The notes: a model not told the origin generated them from the letters alone. Numbered from the stretch's first letter, positions 32,887-40,162 are shown. The stretch: DNA of 40,162 bases from CBETVX01 sp965539935 (GCA_965539935.1 CBETVX010000025.1:1-40162); one strand, 5' to 3'. Translations and numbers: made by a program.

Positions 32887-33777
32887 ATGCATTTTCAGTT
32901 CCCCAAAAGATTAGATACTAGCAATAACGGAATAGAATTTATAGCGTACTTATGGGGAAAAACAAAACGTTTATATGGTAAATCAATTTACTGGGATCTC
33001 AAATTCACTTCAAAGTTAGAAACAAATTTATTGTGTATATTAGGATTGATTTTAAAAAGAATGAATATGAAAAATAATTGTGTATATCTTATTGTTAGGG
33101 ATACAAATGGTAAACCGATAACTGTGTCGAAAGATATTATTGAAATGTTATTTAAAAAATATTCAAAATATCAATTTGATGTTCTGAAATTTATGGAGAT
33201 TTTTGAGGGTATAGAGGTTAATACTTTTTTAAATAAACAACTTAAAGAAATACAATTAAAAGAATATAGTATAATAAGACAAATATTAAGTGAGTTAATA
33301 ACTAATGTAAAAATGCATGCAGAACCTGTAGAAGGTGCAATTTCAGCATATATAGATGAATCAAATAAGAAAATCATGTTTAGTATTTGCAACATTGGTA
33401 AAACTATAAAGCAAAATATCCAAGAAAAACTTGGCTATGATTTTGCTAGTGATAGTGATGCTGTGGTGTGGGCATTAAAGAGAACAAATACAACTAGAAA
33501 TGAAGAAGAGTTTGGTGGATTAGGACTGTACCTAATGAGAAAATACTTATCAAAAATACAGGGGTCAATTATAATATTCTCAGGAAAAGGAGCAATAAAT
33601 TTAGTAGACGGATTTTATAATGAAAACAATGAGAATGATATATATATCGATGAAAACAAAAGCGAGTTAAGGAGTTTTTGTCCAGGAAATATAATAACAT
33701 TGGTATTTAATTATGAAAGAACGGAACAAAAATATATTGAATCGTATATTGAAGAAGTTAATTTATTCGAACTATAA
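32887..33777 (+). CDS. GHKL-fold ATPase (anti-sigma-kinase-like), first gene of a RES/STAS operon
   Basis: A 296-residue soluble protein. Its C-terminal half is a HATPase_c domain of the SpoIIAB/RsbW kind: N box with E136, N140 and H144 in LSELITNVKMHA; a G1 box SICNIG at 166-171 in which the usual Asp is Asn (N169); and the G2 lid GGLGLYL at 210-216. There is no His-kinase dimerisation or membrane segment. The first 125 residues are of unknown fold. AAGGAGG precedes the ATG. The next gene starts 20 bp on. Together with the STAS-like gene at 35071 this suggests a partner-switching kinase/antagonist pair; kinase activity is inferred, and N169 may weaken ATP use. Confidence 0.82.
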   Translation: MHFQFPKRLDTSNNGIEFIAYLWGKTKRLYGKSIYWDLKFTSKLETNLLCILGLILKRMNMKNNCVYLIVRDTNGKPITVSKDIIEMLFKKYSKYQFDVLKFMEIFEGIEVNTFLNKQLKEIQLKEYSIIRQILSELITNVKMHAEPVEGAISAYIDESNKKIMFSICNIGKTIKQNIQEKLGYDFASDSDAVVWALKRTNTTRNEEEFGGLGLYLMRKYLSKIQGSIIIFSGKGAINLVDGFYNENNENDIYIDENKSELRSFCPGNIITLVFNYERTEQKYIESYIEEVNLFEL

Positions 33778-33797
33778 TTAGATTAAGAGGGGATATT

Positions 33798-35066
33798 ATG
33801 GATTGTTTAGTTTATTTTTTAAGTGATATTTATCAAAAAAAACTCAGGAGATTAGCGCAGGTTAAATGTGAATGCTATGAAGATGCTTTAGATGAATATA
33901 AGAATTTATATATTTCTTACTTTGGAGATGTTGTAAATAATAAAATGTGTAAAAGTTGTGAATTAGAATGTTCAGATGAATGTGATAATCTTAGAGATAT
34001 TATGAAAACCATAGATAAAGATGAAATAATTGATTTCTTTAACACTTTAAAACAAACATATGTAAAGTGGATTGATGCTAAACTAAGTGAATCCCTAAAT
34101 ATATTTAACAATCTTTTGGAAGAAAAGAAAGTTTTAGAATTTCATGCAGAAGGTATAGATAAGGATATATTTTTTAAAGGTAGAGTTAGTGATGAGATAT
34201 TGACAAAATGGGAAATGTTTCATATACCTTTTAATAAGAGATATTTAATAAATAATCAGCGTTATAGTTTGACAGGACAGCCTATTATGTATTTAGGTAA
34301 ATCTGTAGTTGATGTAGTAGAAGAATTAAACTTACCAATAGAGGATTTTCAAAAATTAAAAATATCTACTGTTGAAATTAAAGATAATCTCAAAATATAT
34401 GATTTAAGGAACGATATTTATAATGATATTATAAATCATGATATGAATAAAATATTAGTTGAAACCAATAATATTAAATTATATGATAAAATTAAATTTT
34501 TCAAGAATATTTTAGCGTCTGTATGTAGCTTTGAAAAACGAAAAGAACACAGAGGGTTTTCCTTTTGTGAAGAATACGTAATACCTCAGATATTAGCACA
34601 AACACTTAAAAATAAAACATATGATGGAATAATATATTATTCAACCAAGAGGTTTGAGCAATTAGTCATTAATGATAATAATAAATCTGGAAATAATAAT
34701 AAAAAAATTAAAGAATTAATTAGGTCAGAATATAAAGAAAATGTAGCTATTTTTACTAATATTACTAGTGATCATGTATATGATAGGGAATTATATGAGA
34801 AATTAGATATTAGCGTCCCTATAGATTTTTCAAAAGTAGATGATGTTGATGTAAAAGATATAGAAGATATAAAGTTAAAAATTGAACGTAATGGAAATCA
34901 AGAAGAAATTACTAAAGCTAATTTAATAGTATCAAAGTTAGACACAGAATTTAAGATATTATCTATTAATAATAAAGAATATTATAATACTAATGTAGGA
35001 AAATTGCACATATATAATATATATAGTATATTAAATAAAATGCTAGCAGAATGCAATAAGGGGTGA
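33798..35066 (+). CDS. RES-domain protein with N-terminal Cys cluster
   Basis: A 422-residue protein. The N-terminal part has C51-x2-C54-x3-C58-x3-C62 within helices, resembling the zinc-like/HEPN N-terminal region found before many RES domains. The RES domain runs about 120-290: FFKGRVSD (R129), NNQRYSLTGQPIMYLGKS (R155, then G160, P162, Y165), E175 in VVEELN, and S282 in YDGIIYYSTKRF, giving the R-E-S residues. RES domains in toxin-antitoxin pairs (MbcT, ParT) break down NAD+ or ADP-ribosylate a target. The remaining 130 residues are of unknown form. It sits between a GHKL ATPase gene and a STAS-like gene, 4 bp from the latter, with no recognisable Xre antitoxin next to it. Confidence 0.8.
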   Translation: MDCLVYFLSDIYQKKLRRLAQVKCECYEDALDEYKNLYISYFGDVVNNKMCKSCELECSDECDNLRDIMKTIDKDEIIDFFNTLKQTYVKWIDAKLSESLNIFNNLLEEKKVLEFHAEGIDKDIFFKGRVSDEILTKWEMFHIPFNKRYLINNQRYSLTGQPIMYLGKSVVDVVEELNLPIEDFQKLKISTVEIKDNLKIYDLRNDIYNDIINHDMNKILVETNNIKLYDKIKFFKNILASVCSFEKRKEHRGFSFCEEYVIPQILAQTLKNKTYDGIIYYSTKRFEQLVINDNNKSGNNNKKIKELIRSEYKENVAIFTNITSDHVYDRELYEKLDISVPIDFSKVDDVDVKDIEDIKLKIERNGNQEEITKANLIVSKLDTEFKILSINNKEYYNTNVGKLHIYNIYSILNKMLAECNKG

Positions 35067-35070
35067 TAAA

Positions 35071-35382
35071 ATGAATCAAAGAGAAAAAGTTATAAAAATA
35101 GTGGATATATTAAATTCAACAAGTGCAGATGACCCTAAAAAAGGTGATATTATTTTCAAAACAATCAATGACTGCTATAAAGAATATAGCATAATAATTA
35201 TTGATTTTAAAGGAGTTGAACTAATTAATACGGCTTTTTTAAATAATGCTATAGGGAAAATATATTCTTTAAAAGATAGAGATGATACAGAGTTTAAAAT
35301 TGCTAATTTATCAAATGATGTTGTAGACTTATTAAGGGAAGTAATCAAGACAGCAAAAGAAAAATATATAGTTAGCTGGTAA
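35071..35382 (+). CDS. DUF4325 / STAS-like protein
   Basis: A 103-residue protein of the STAS-like DUF4325 family: the core reads IIIIDFKGVELINTAFLNNAIGKIYSL (residues 41-67), followed by EFKIANLSNDVVDLLREVI. T54, before A-F-L, is at the place where STAS antagonists have the phosphorylated Ser/Thr. AAGGGGTGAT lies at the end of the RES gene and the ATG is 4 bp past that gene's stop, so they are coupled. DUF4325 proteins are commonly paired with GHKL ATPases, as here. No clear terminator is seen directly after. Confidence 0.82.
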   Translation: MNQREKVIKIVDILNSTSADDPKKGDIIFKTINDCYKEYSIIIIDFKGVELINTAFLNNAIGKIYSLKDRDDTEFKIANLSNDVVDLLREVIKTAKEKYIVSW

Positions 35383-35746
35383 TAAATTAAAAATCTATGT
35401 AATAAACATGTTAACTTAATTTATAAAAGCATATGGTTTCATTAAATTTGAAAAAATATTTACAGATAGATTTATTCTATAAAAAAATGTTTTACAAGAT
35501 TTTGGCATGTTGTGTATCTAACTTATATTTTACTAGAGATTTATCGAGCTAGTATAAGTCAAGAAAAACCAAAGCTAACGTTTGGAAATACAGTATAGTC
35601 TTTAAAGGGAATACAATTAAGTCCTTAATTATATGTACTTATATATTAGTCTCAATAAATATAGACCTATATTTATTGTCAGTTAACAACTACATTTTTT
35701 AAAGCAAGCACAAAGTTTTTTGCATACTCAGCTTATCTAAAAAATC
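35383..35746. other. Intergenic stretch after the RES operon
   Basis: 364 bp without a gene. It holds one perfect 12-bp hairpin with a 2-nt loop (CAATAAATATAG at 35653-35664, CTATATTTATTG at 35667-35678). No T tract follows it. The stretch ends at the ISL3 terminal repeat. Confidence 0.5.
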
Positions 35747-36638
35747 GGCTCTTCGTCAGTACTTGGGTAGGTATTCTATAGAATGCCTTCCTTTTCTTAA
35801 TTTAAAGCTATTTTAAAAATTGTTTGGAGAATAATAAAAAATATCATAAAAAGGGCATAACTAATAGACCAACGATAGTTGATCCAATGAAAAAATATTA
35901 AATAATAATGATAAGCTTAACTACAACAATGTAAAATTCTATTTCTAAATCTATCAAAATTTCTAAAGCCGAAGGCATTACGTTTTAAGACCTTGATTTT
36001 GATATTAAAGTCTTCGATACATGAATTAGTATAAGGAACATCAAAGGAATTTAGTATTTCATTAAACCAGTTAGAATAAGTTTTAGCAGTATTTTCATAC
36101 TCCTTAATTCCGGAGGAAGAAGCTATATTAATCCATTTACTAAGAAGTGTACGGGCCTCCTTAGATGATTTAGCCTTCATAACCTCATAAAAAAGTTCTT
36201 TAAGGTAGTGGGCAGCCCTTAGATCATCGCTATAAAGAAGCATAATATCAAGCTCTCTTAAAGACTCATCATTAAGAGAATCTTTTCTAGCAAGAATCAG
36301 CCTACGGCTTTTTTTATAGTATCTTCTAAGATTAGAAGGCATAGACCTTTGAACGCGCTTTCTAACATTTTCTATAGCCCAGTAGTTATATCTAACAAAA
36401 TGATACTTATCAATGACAATTTTAGCGTTTTTAAAATAAGTTTTAGCAATATCTTTAAAAGGTCTATACATGTCGCAGATAAAGTATTTAACCTTATGCC
36501 TATCCTTAAAAGCTTTAAAATAGCTAGATAAATAGCTAAGTTTTCTATCTCTTACTATATCCATAACTTTACGGTTTACAGGGTCAACAATAGAGCAGTG
36601 GTACTTAATACCATCAGCATTTCCTTTAAAATCATCTT
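35747..36638 (-). mobile_element. ISL3-family insertion sequence, truncated
   Basis: The left end carries GGCTCTTCGTCAGTACTT (35747-35764), the GGCTCTT-type inverted terminal repeat of ISL3 elements. The transposase (minus strand) follows but its N-terminal half and the other terminal repeat are lost: at 36638 the sequence passes abruptly into a trkH fragment. Simple insertion cannot cause this, so a deletion or recombination happened after the IS arrived. Confidence 0.82.
35917..36638 (-). pseudogene. ISL3 transposase, C-terminal part
   Basis: The frame is open from the junction at 36638 through to the stop at 35917, about 240 codons. It starts at DDFKGNADGIKYHCSIVDPV, the catalytic-Asp region of DDE_Tnp_ISL3, and keeps FICDMYRPFKDIAK, IVIDKYHFVRYNYWAI and, near the end, SCIEDFNIKIKVLKRNAFGF, which has the last catalytic Glu. 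The N-terminal zinc-binding and helix-turn-helix parts are missing. The Met at 36564 is internal, not a start. Confidence 0.88.
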
Positions 36639-36935
36639 GCTAGTGATACAATTGCAAGTATAATTAGTTTTTTTGCTTTATACATACTTCTATTTGTAGT
36701 TGGAACTATAATTATTTCTTTAGAGGGAATTGGAATAGAAAGTGCTGCCAGTTCAGTGGCGGTTACACTGGGAAATGTAGGCCCTGGATTTGGATTTGTA
36801 GGCCCAACCCGTACTTATAGTGAATTTAGTAACTTTAGCAAACTAGTCTTTTCTCTACTAATGTTACTAGGAAGATTAGAGTTATTTACAATTGTTGCTC
36901 TTATAGCCCCTAAAACATGGAAAAATGAAATATAA
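36639..36935 (+). pseudogene. 3' fragment of trkH (second copy)
   Basis: 98 codons matching the end of TrkH, with no start. The first 52 bp (36639-36690) differ from trkH at 30645-30696 in 12 places, mostly third codon positions, with two amino-acid changes (A for S and I for T). From 36691 to the stop it is identical to trkH. The fragment abuts the ISL3 remnant. Confidence 0.9.
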
Positions 36936-37326
36936 ATTTAAATCCTCTCCAGGTTTTGGAGAGGATTTACTAATAGGGCATTTAATTTTTCATAGCATTC
37001 TCAGCAAATTCAGTAGTTACTATTTTGTCATAGGGAGCCCTTTGGTCAAGACCTATTGCTTGGTCTATGATATCCATCATATGATTTAATCCTTCCTCAG
37101 TTAAAATAAGGTCTGGCTTCCATGTATCCTGCTCCTTATATCTTTCAACTAAAGTAGCAAGAATTTCAAGGTCAGCATCGGGGAAGTGGGGCTGAAGTGA
37201 CTTGGCAACTTCCTCAGCACTATGATTTTCTACCCATTTCATGCCTTTATAAATTGCATTAGTGAAGGCCTGAATGATTTCAGGATTCTCTTCTATATAG
37301 CTTTTTTTAGCACTATAGCAAGTATA
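36691..37326. repeat. 636-bp direct repeat, copy 2
   Basis: Same as 30697-31332 in direct orientation. Left of it lies the diverged trkH stretch; right of it the binding-protein gene continues. Two long perfect repeats 6 kb apart would readily recombine and delete what lies between. Confidence 0.95.
36939..36969. terminator. Terminator, second copy
   Basis: Copy of the hairpin at 30945-30975, AAATCCTCTCCA with TGGAGAGGATTT, carried in the repeat. Confidence 0.85.
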
Positions 37327-37455
37327 AGGAATATATCCGCCCTCTTTACCTATAGAAGCTACTATATATCCAGCACCCTCATTTTCCATCATTGTTGCAG
37401 TAGGTTCAAATAATGATACATAATCACCTACATGATACCACCTTTTAGAAACCTA
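36982..37455 (-). pseudogene. ABC transporter substrate-binding protein, 3' part (copy 2), interrupted by a mobile element
   Basis: About 157 codons of an NMT1/SsuA-like periplasmic binding protein. Beyond the Met at 37392 the frame continues upstream as KRWYHVGDYVSLFEPTAT, a typical D-Y-V-x-L-F-E-P-T-A motif of this family, then meets a TAG at about 37454. There the serine recombinase gene's 3' flank begins. The N-terminal half, including the lipoprotein signal, is missing here and would be expected on the far side of the element to the right. It reaches 130 bp further upstream than copy 1. Confidence 0.85.
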
Positions 37456-37470
37456 GTAAAATCAATGTTT
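37440..37470. other. Probable attachment-site junction (element end)
   Basis: The frame of the binding-protein gene is homologous up to about 37452 and is then replaced by sequence leading into the recombinase stop. This is where one end of the serine-recombinase element should be. The exact crossover dinucleotide cannot be seen without the other end. Confidence 0.5.
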
Positions 37471-38977
37471 ATAATTTTAGATATACATTTAAATTAAATT
37501 CGTCTTTATTGGCATCTTTATCTTTAGTATAAATTACTTTATCAACTATACTCTTTAGAAACTCATTTTTCTGATCTGGTTCTAGTTTATGATAAACTGT
37601 TTTAATAAAATCAATAGAATCATTTATTTTGGGTAATATTACTTCTATAAGATTTGACTGCTCATTTAATTTAGCTATTCTTTTTTCAAGTTTTTCAATA
37701 TCTTTAGAAGTATTCTCAATTTTTGACGATAATATATTCATTCTATTTAAAAAAGTTTCATTGTCATATACTCCTTGCTCTAACAGATCATATAGTTTGT
37801 CTTTTTGAGCTCTAAGAGTTTCTAAGTTTTTCTTTGAAATATCTAAAGTATTAGTTAAGACTTTATGCTCGGTACTATTATCATCCTGACCTTCATATTC
37901 AAATCTATATTTTATTTTTTCTAGTTCTTCTAATACAACTTCCAATAATCTTTCTTCAATAAGTTCTATATAACTTGATTTTACTTTCCCACAATTTTTA
38001 TAACAACGAATACTATCAGGTTTACTATGATGAGTTCTTATAGTCATAGTATTGCCACAACCACCACATTTAACTAATCCAGCTAAAGGATTTCTTAATT
38101 TTTTACTATCATGGGTACGTGGATTATATCTTAGTTTAGCTATTTTTTGTGCTTTATTAAAAGTGAATTCATCTATAATTGCTTTATGCTTTCCATCATG
38201 TATTAACCAATCACTTTTATCTTGAAGTTTAGAAACTCTATTACCATACTTATCATATTTAAATCTTTTTTTTCTCCAAACTACCTTTCCAGTATAAACA
38301 GGATTTTTTAAAATTGTGCGTACTGTTGTTTTATCCCAGTTCAGATTACCACTGGCATTAGGAATTTTATTGTTTATTAGGTACTTGGCAATTTTGGCAT
38401 CACCTAAATTTTGATTGACATATAAGTCAAAAATAAGTTTTACAACAGCAGCTTGTTTTTCATTAACTATTAAAGTATTTCCTTTTTTCTCATATCCAAA
38501 AGGAGCAATGGCAGCAATATAATTTCCTTCCTCAAGACTTTTTACTCTACCTCGCATGAGCCTTTTCTTTATAATTTTTAGTTCCCTTCTAGCCATAAAG
38601 GCTTCAAACTCTGAGAACTCCTCATCGAATTCATTAGCTAAATCATATGTTTTTCTGGGGGTAATAATCTTAGTATCATGTTCTTTAAAGGTTTCTAATA
38701 TAAGACCCTGCTCACGCATGTTGCCCCTACCTAATCTATCAATATCCATTACTAGCACAGCATCATATTTATCATCCTCAACTTCTTCTAGTAGCTCTAA
38801 CATCTTGGGTCTTCTTGCTATGGATTCTCCAGAAACAACTTCTTCTTTTATATCCAATATGTTATAACCTTCTTTTTGAGCGAAAGCCAAAAGTGTAGTT
38901 TTATGTTTTCTTAATACTTCCTCAATGGCCATATTTTCTTCAGAACGTGATTTTCTTAAATATATACATACATTCAT
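37469..38977 (-). CDS. Large serine recombinase (site-specific integrase)
   Basis: A 502-residue recombinase that cuts and joins att sites to integrate and excise a mobile element. The N-terminal resolvase domain (1-140) has the nucleophile S10 in YLRKSRSEE, then VLVMDIDRLGRG with its Asp and Arg residues. The Recombinase domain (about 155-260) has APFGYEKK and NWDKTTVRTILKNPVYTGK. The zinc ribbon follows: KCGGCGNTM and RCYKNCG. A coiled coil (about 345-450) ends the protein. AAAGGTGAT fixes the start at 38977. The stop at 37469 is 14 bp from the truncated binding-protein gene, so this gene lies at the very end of its element. Confidence 0.94.
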   Translation of the reverse strand: MNVCIYLRKSRSEENMAIEEVLRKHKTTLLAFAQKEGYNILDIKEEVVSGESIARRPKMLELLEEVEDDKYDAVLVMDIDRLGRGNMREQGLILETFKEHDTKIITPRKTYDLANEFDEEFSEFEAFMARRELKIIKKRLMRGRVKSLEEGNYIAAIAPFGYEKKGNTLIVNEKQAAVVKLIFDLYVNQNLGDAKIAKYLINNKIPNASGNLNWDKTTVRTILKNPVYTGKVVWRKKRFKYDKYGNRVSKLQDKSDWLIHDGKHKAIIDEFTFNKAQKIAKLRYNPRTHDSKKLRNPLAGLVKCGGCGNTMTIRTHHSKPDSIRCYKNCGKVKSSYIELIEERLLEVVLEELEKIKYRFEYEGQDDNSTEHKVLTNTLDISKKNLETLRAQKDKLYDLLEQGVYDNETFLNRMNILSSKIENTSKDIEKLEKRIAKLNEQSNLIEVILPKINDSIDFIKTVYHKLEPDQKNEFLKSIVDKVIYTKDKDANKDEFNLNVYLKL

Positions 38978-39104
38978 ACTATCACCTTTATAAATAACTA
39001 TATTTTATAGATATACTACTTCTATTATTTCAATACAATAATATACATCAATCTAAAAAAAGTTTTATATATTATATAATATATAGAATTCAGAAATAAA
39101 ATGG
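38978..39104 (-). promoter_or_regulatory. Promoter region of the serine recombinase
   Basis: 127 bp, extremely AT-rich with ATATAT runs, between the recombinase start and the methyltransferase terminator. It must hold the recombinase promoter and any operator, but no single site stands out. Confidence 0.35.
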
Positions 39105-39136
39105 AAAAAAGTAAGCCAGTTAATAGCTTACTTTTT
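39105..39136 (-). terminator. Terminator at the end of the methyltransferase gene
   Basis: AAAAAAGTAAGC (39105-39116) pairs with GCTTACTTTTT (39126-39136). Read on the minus strand it ends in a T tract. The methyltransferase stop codon (39122-39120) lies in the loop. Confidence 0.85.
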
Positions 39137-40162
39137 GTGATTGTTGATAAAAAAACTTTTCGAAGATTTCATTGCATTTCTTTTCTGAGTAATCATTTGC
39201 TTTTAAAAGTTCTTTACCTAAAGCTGTTAAAATATTATTTGAAGGAAATCGTATATTATCAAAATCGCTTATATTTATAGTATGGGTTCCGTTTATTAAG
39301 CTATAGACATTTCTAAAATAAGAAGATGATATAAAACAATAAATGCCATATGCTTCTTCAATTTTTAATACACTATTATCAAGCTTATGAAAATATATCA
39401 AATTATTATCTAAACCAATTTTATCAGTATCAAAATAATCTTTATGTAATACAGCAGCAATAAGTAGATTAGTACAATTTTTTGATGTTACTTTCCTAGC
39501 AATTACGTAGTTTGAATTTTTAATAAGTCTATTAGATTCAATAGAAATAGATTTATTATGAGTTTTTCTGATATTTTTTCTCTTGTAATAATTTATAATA
39601 TTGTTTTCCAAGATATCTATACTAACTAATAATGGATAAGATTTACCTGGAATATAGATATCTTTATATGTTACTTTCTCTCTAAATTGAACAACAGGTC
39701 CTACTGAAATTTTTAGATTAATATCTTTTAGTTTATAGTTAAAATTAGAGAATAAATCAAAGATTTTTAAGTTTTCCTTTGATTTTGGCACCATTAAAGA
39801 TCTTGTTTTTTTATCTGAAATTAAATTATTAAACTCAGTTGTAAAGCTAGTACTACCATTGTATGAAATTTCAACATCATTGTTTTTAAACTTTGTTCCT
39901 ACGTATGTTGCTATTATTATTTCTTGAGATACTAAGCTGAAAATACTTCTTTTTTCAAATGAATGTAAGTGAATTAAACTATAATCTTTTAAAATGAATT
40001 CTCTAAGTTTAATAGTATATGTTCCATTTAGGTAATTTCTAGGGCTAAGAACTACATAAGTTCCATCATATTTCAACAATTTTAATGACAGAGCAATAAA
40101 TAAAGAATAAAAATTAGGTTGACCAAATATTATATTTTTCATAATAATTGCTTCTTTTGAGG
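39120..40162 (-). CDS. N6-adenine DNA methyltransferase, C-terminal part (runs off window edge)
   Basis: Modifies adenine in a recognition site, normally as half of a restriction-modification system. The Met at 40142 is not the start: the frame stays open to the edge (S-K-E-A-I-I before it). The visible part begins FIALSLKLLKYDGTYVVLSPRNYLNGTYTIKLREFILKDYSLIHLHSFEKRSIFSLVSQEII, the motif VI-VIII region found after the NPPY motif in Eco57I/PaeR7I-type enzymes; NPPY itself must be outside. Next, KISVGPVVQFREKVTYKD...YPLL resembles the G-P-V-V-x-F-R target-recognition start of M.PaeR7I/BsuBI-like proteins. No nuclease gene is seen in the window. It is cargo of the recombinase element. Confidence 0.8.
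   Translation of the reverse strand, partial: SKEAIIMKNIIFGQPNFYSLFIALSLKLLKYDGTYVVLSPRNYLNGTYTIKLREFILKDYSLIHLHSFEKRSIFSLVSQEIIIATYVGTKFKNNDVEISYNGSTSFTTEFNNLISDKKTRSLMVPKSKENLKIFDLFSNFNYKLKDINLKISVGPVVQFREKVTYKDIYIPGKSYPLLVSIDILENNIINYYKRKNIRKTHNKSISIESNRLIKNSNYVIARKVTSKNCTNLLIAAVLHKDYFDTDKIGLDNNLIYFHKLDNSVLKIEEAYGIYCFISSSYFRNVYSLINGTHTINISDFDNIRFPSNNILTALGKELLKANDYSEKKCNEIFEKFFYQQSQKVSY

Noticed and set aside
35917..36564. Complete transposase starting at the Met at 36564
   Set aside because: The frame continues upstream with conserved ISL3 sequence; the Met is internal and the gene is truncated.
37222..37413. Plus-strand frame opposite the binding-protein fragment
   Set aside because: Shadow frame of the minus-strand gene; no ribosome binding site.
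38556..38867. Plus-strand 103-codon frame
   Set aside because: Ser-rich antisense shadow of the serine recombinase.

Overview
The window is AT-rich, densely coded DNA from an anaerobic, endospore-forming member of the Bacillota (Clostridia/Tissierellia type). The evidence is the sleB-ypeB spore germination pair, an oxygen-sensitive pyruvate formate-lyase under a ZTP (pfl-motif) riboswitch, the two-subunit iron-sulfur L-serine dehydratase, strong AGGAGG ribosome binding sites, and frequent TTG/GTG starts. I saw no rRNA or tRNA gene.

Region 1 (1-8063) is a type I-B CRISPR-Cas locus on the + strand: the 3' part of cas8b (cut by the window edge), cas7, cas5, cas3, cas4, cas1, cas2, a leader, and an array of 16 identical 30-nt repeats with 15 spacers. 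No cas6 lies inside the window; it is probably upstream. Between cas5 and cas3, two mutually exclusive hairpins can form. One of them buries the cas3 ribosome binding site.

Region 2 (8235-30941) is ordinary chromosomal housekeeping: an FAD oxidoreductase, a class IV aminotransferase with pepT, a universal stress protein, tcdA, two multi-repeat peptidoglycan-binding proteins (one is SleB) with YpeB, L-serine dehydratase, an Hpre_diP_synt_I-type membrane protein, dapF-fabK, a ZTP riboswitch with pyruvate formate-lyase, rsgA, and the K+ uptake pair trkA-trkH. Several small genes and many clear intrinsic terminators punctuate it.

Region 3 (about 30697-37455) is a rearranged accessory island. A perfect 636-bp direct repeat (30697-31332 and 36691-37326, offset 5,994 bp) carries the end of trkH, its terminator and the end of an ABC substrate-binding-protein gene. 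Between the copies lie a decayed DDE transposase, a three-gene operon and a truncated ISL3 element. The operon encodes a GHKL ATPase, a RES-domain protein with a Cys cluster, and a DUF4325/STAS-like protein. It looks like a partner-switching pair (kinase plus antagonist) built around a RES NAD-consuming or ADP-ribosylating effector, and it is the best candidate here for an undescribed conflict or stress system.

Region 4 (37455-40162) is the edge of a second mobile element: a large serine recombinase abutting a truncated substrate-binding-protein gene, and the C-terminal part of an N6-adenine DNA methyltransferase that runs off the right edge.
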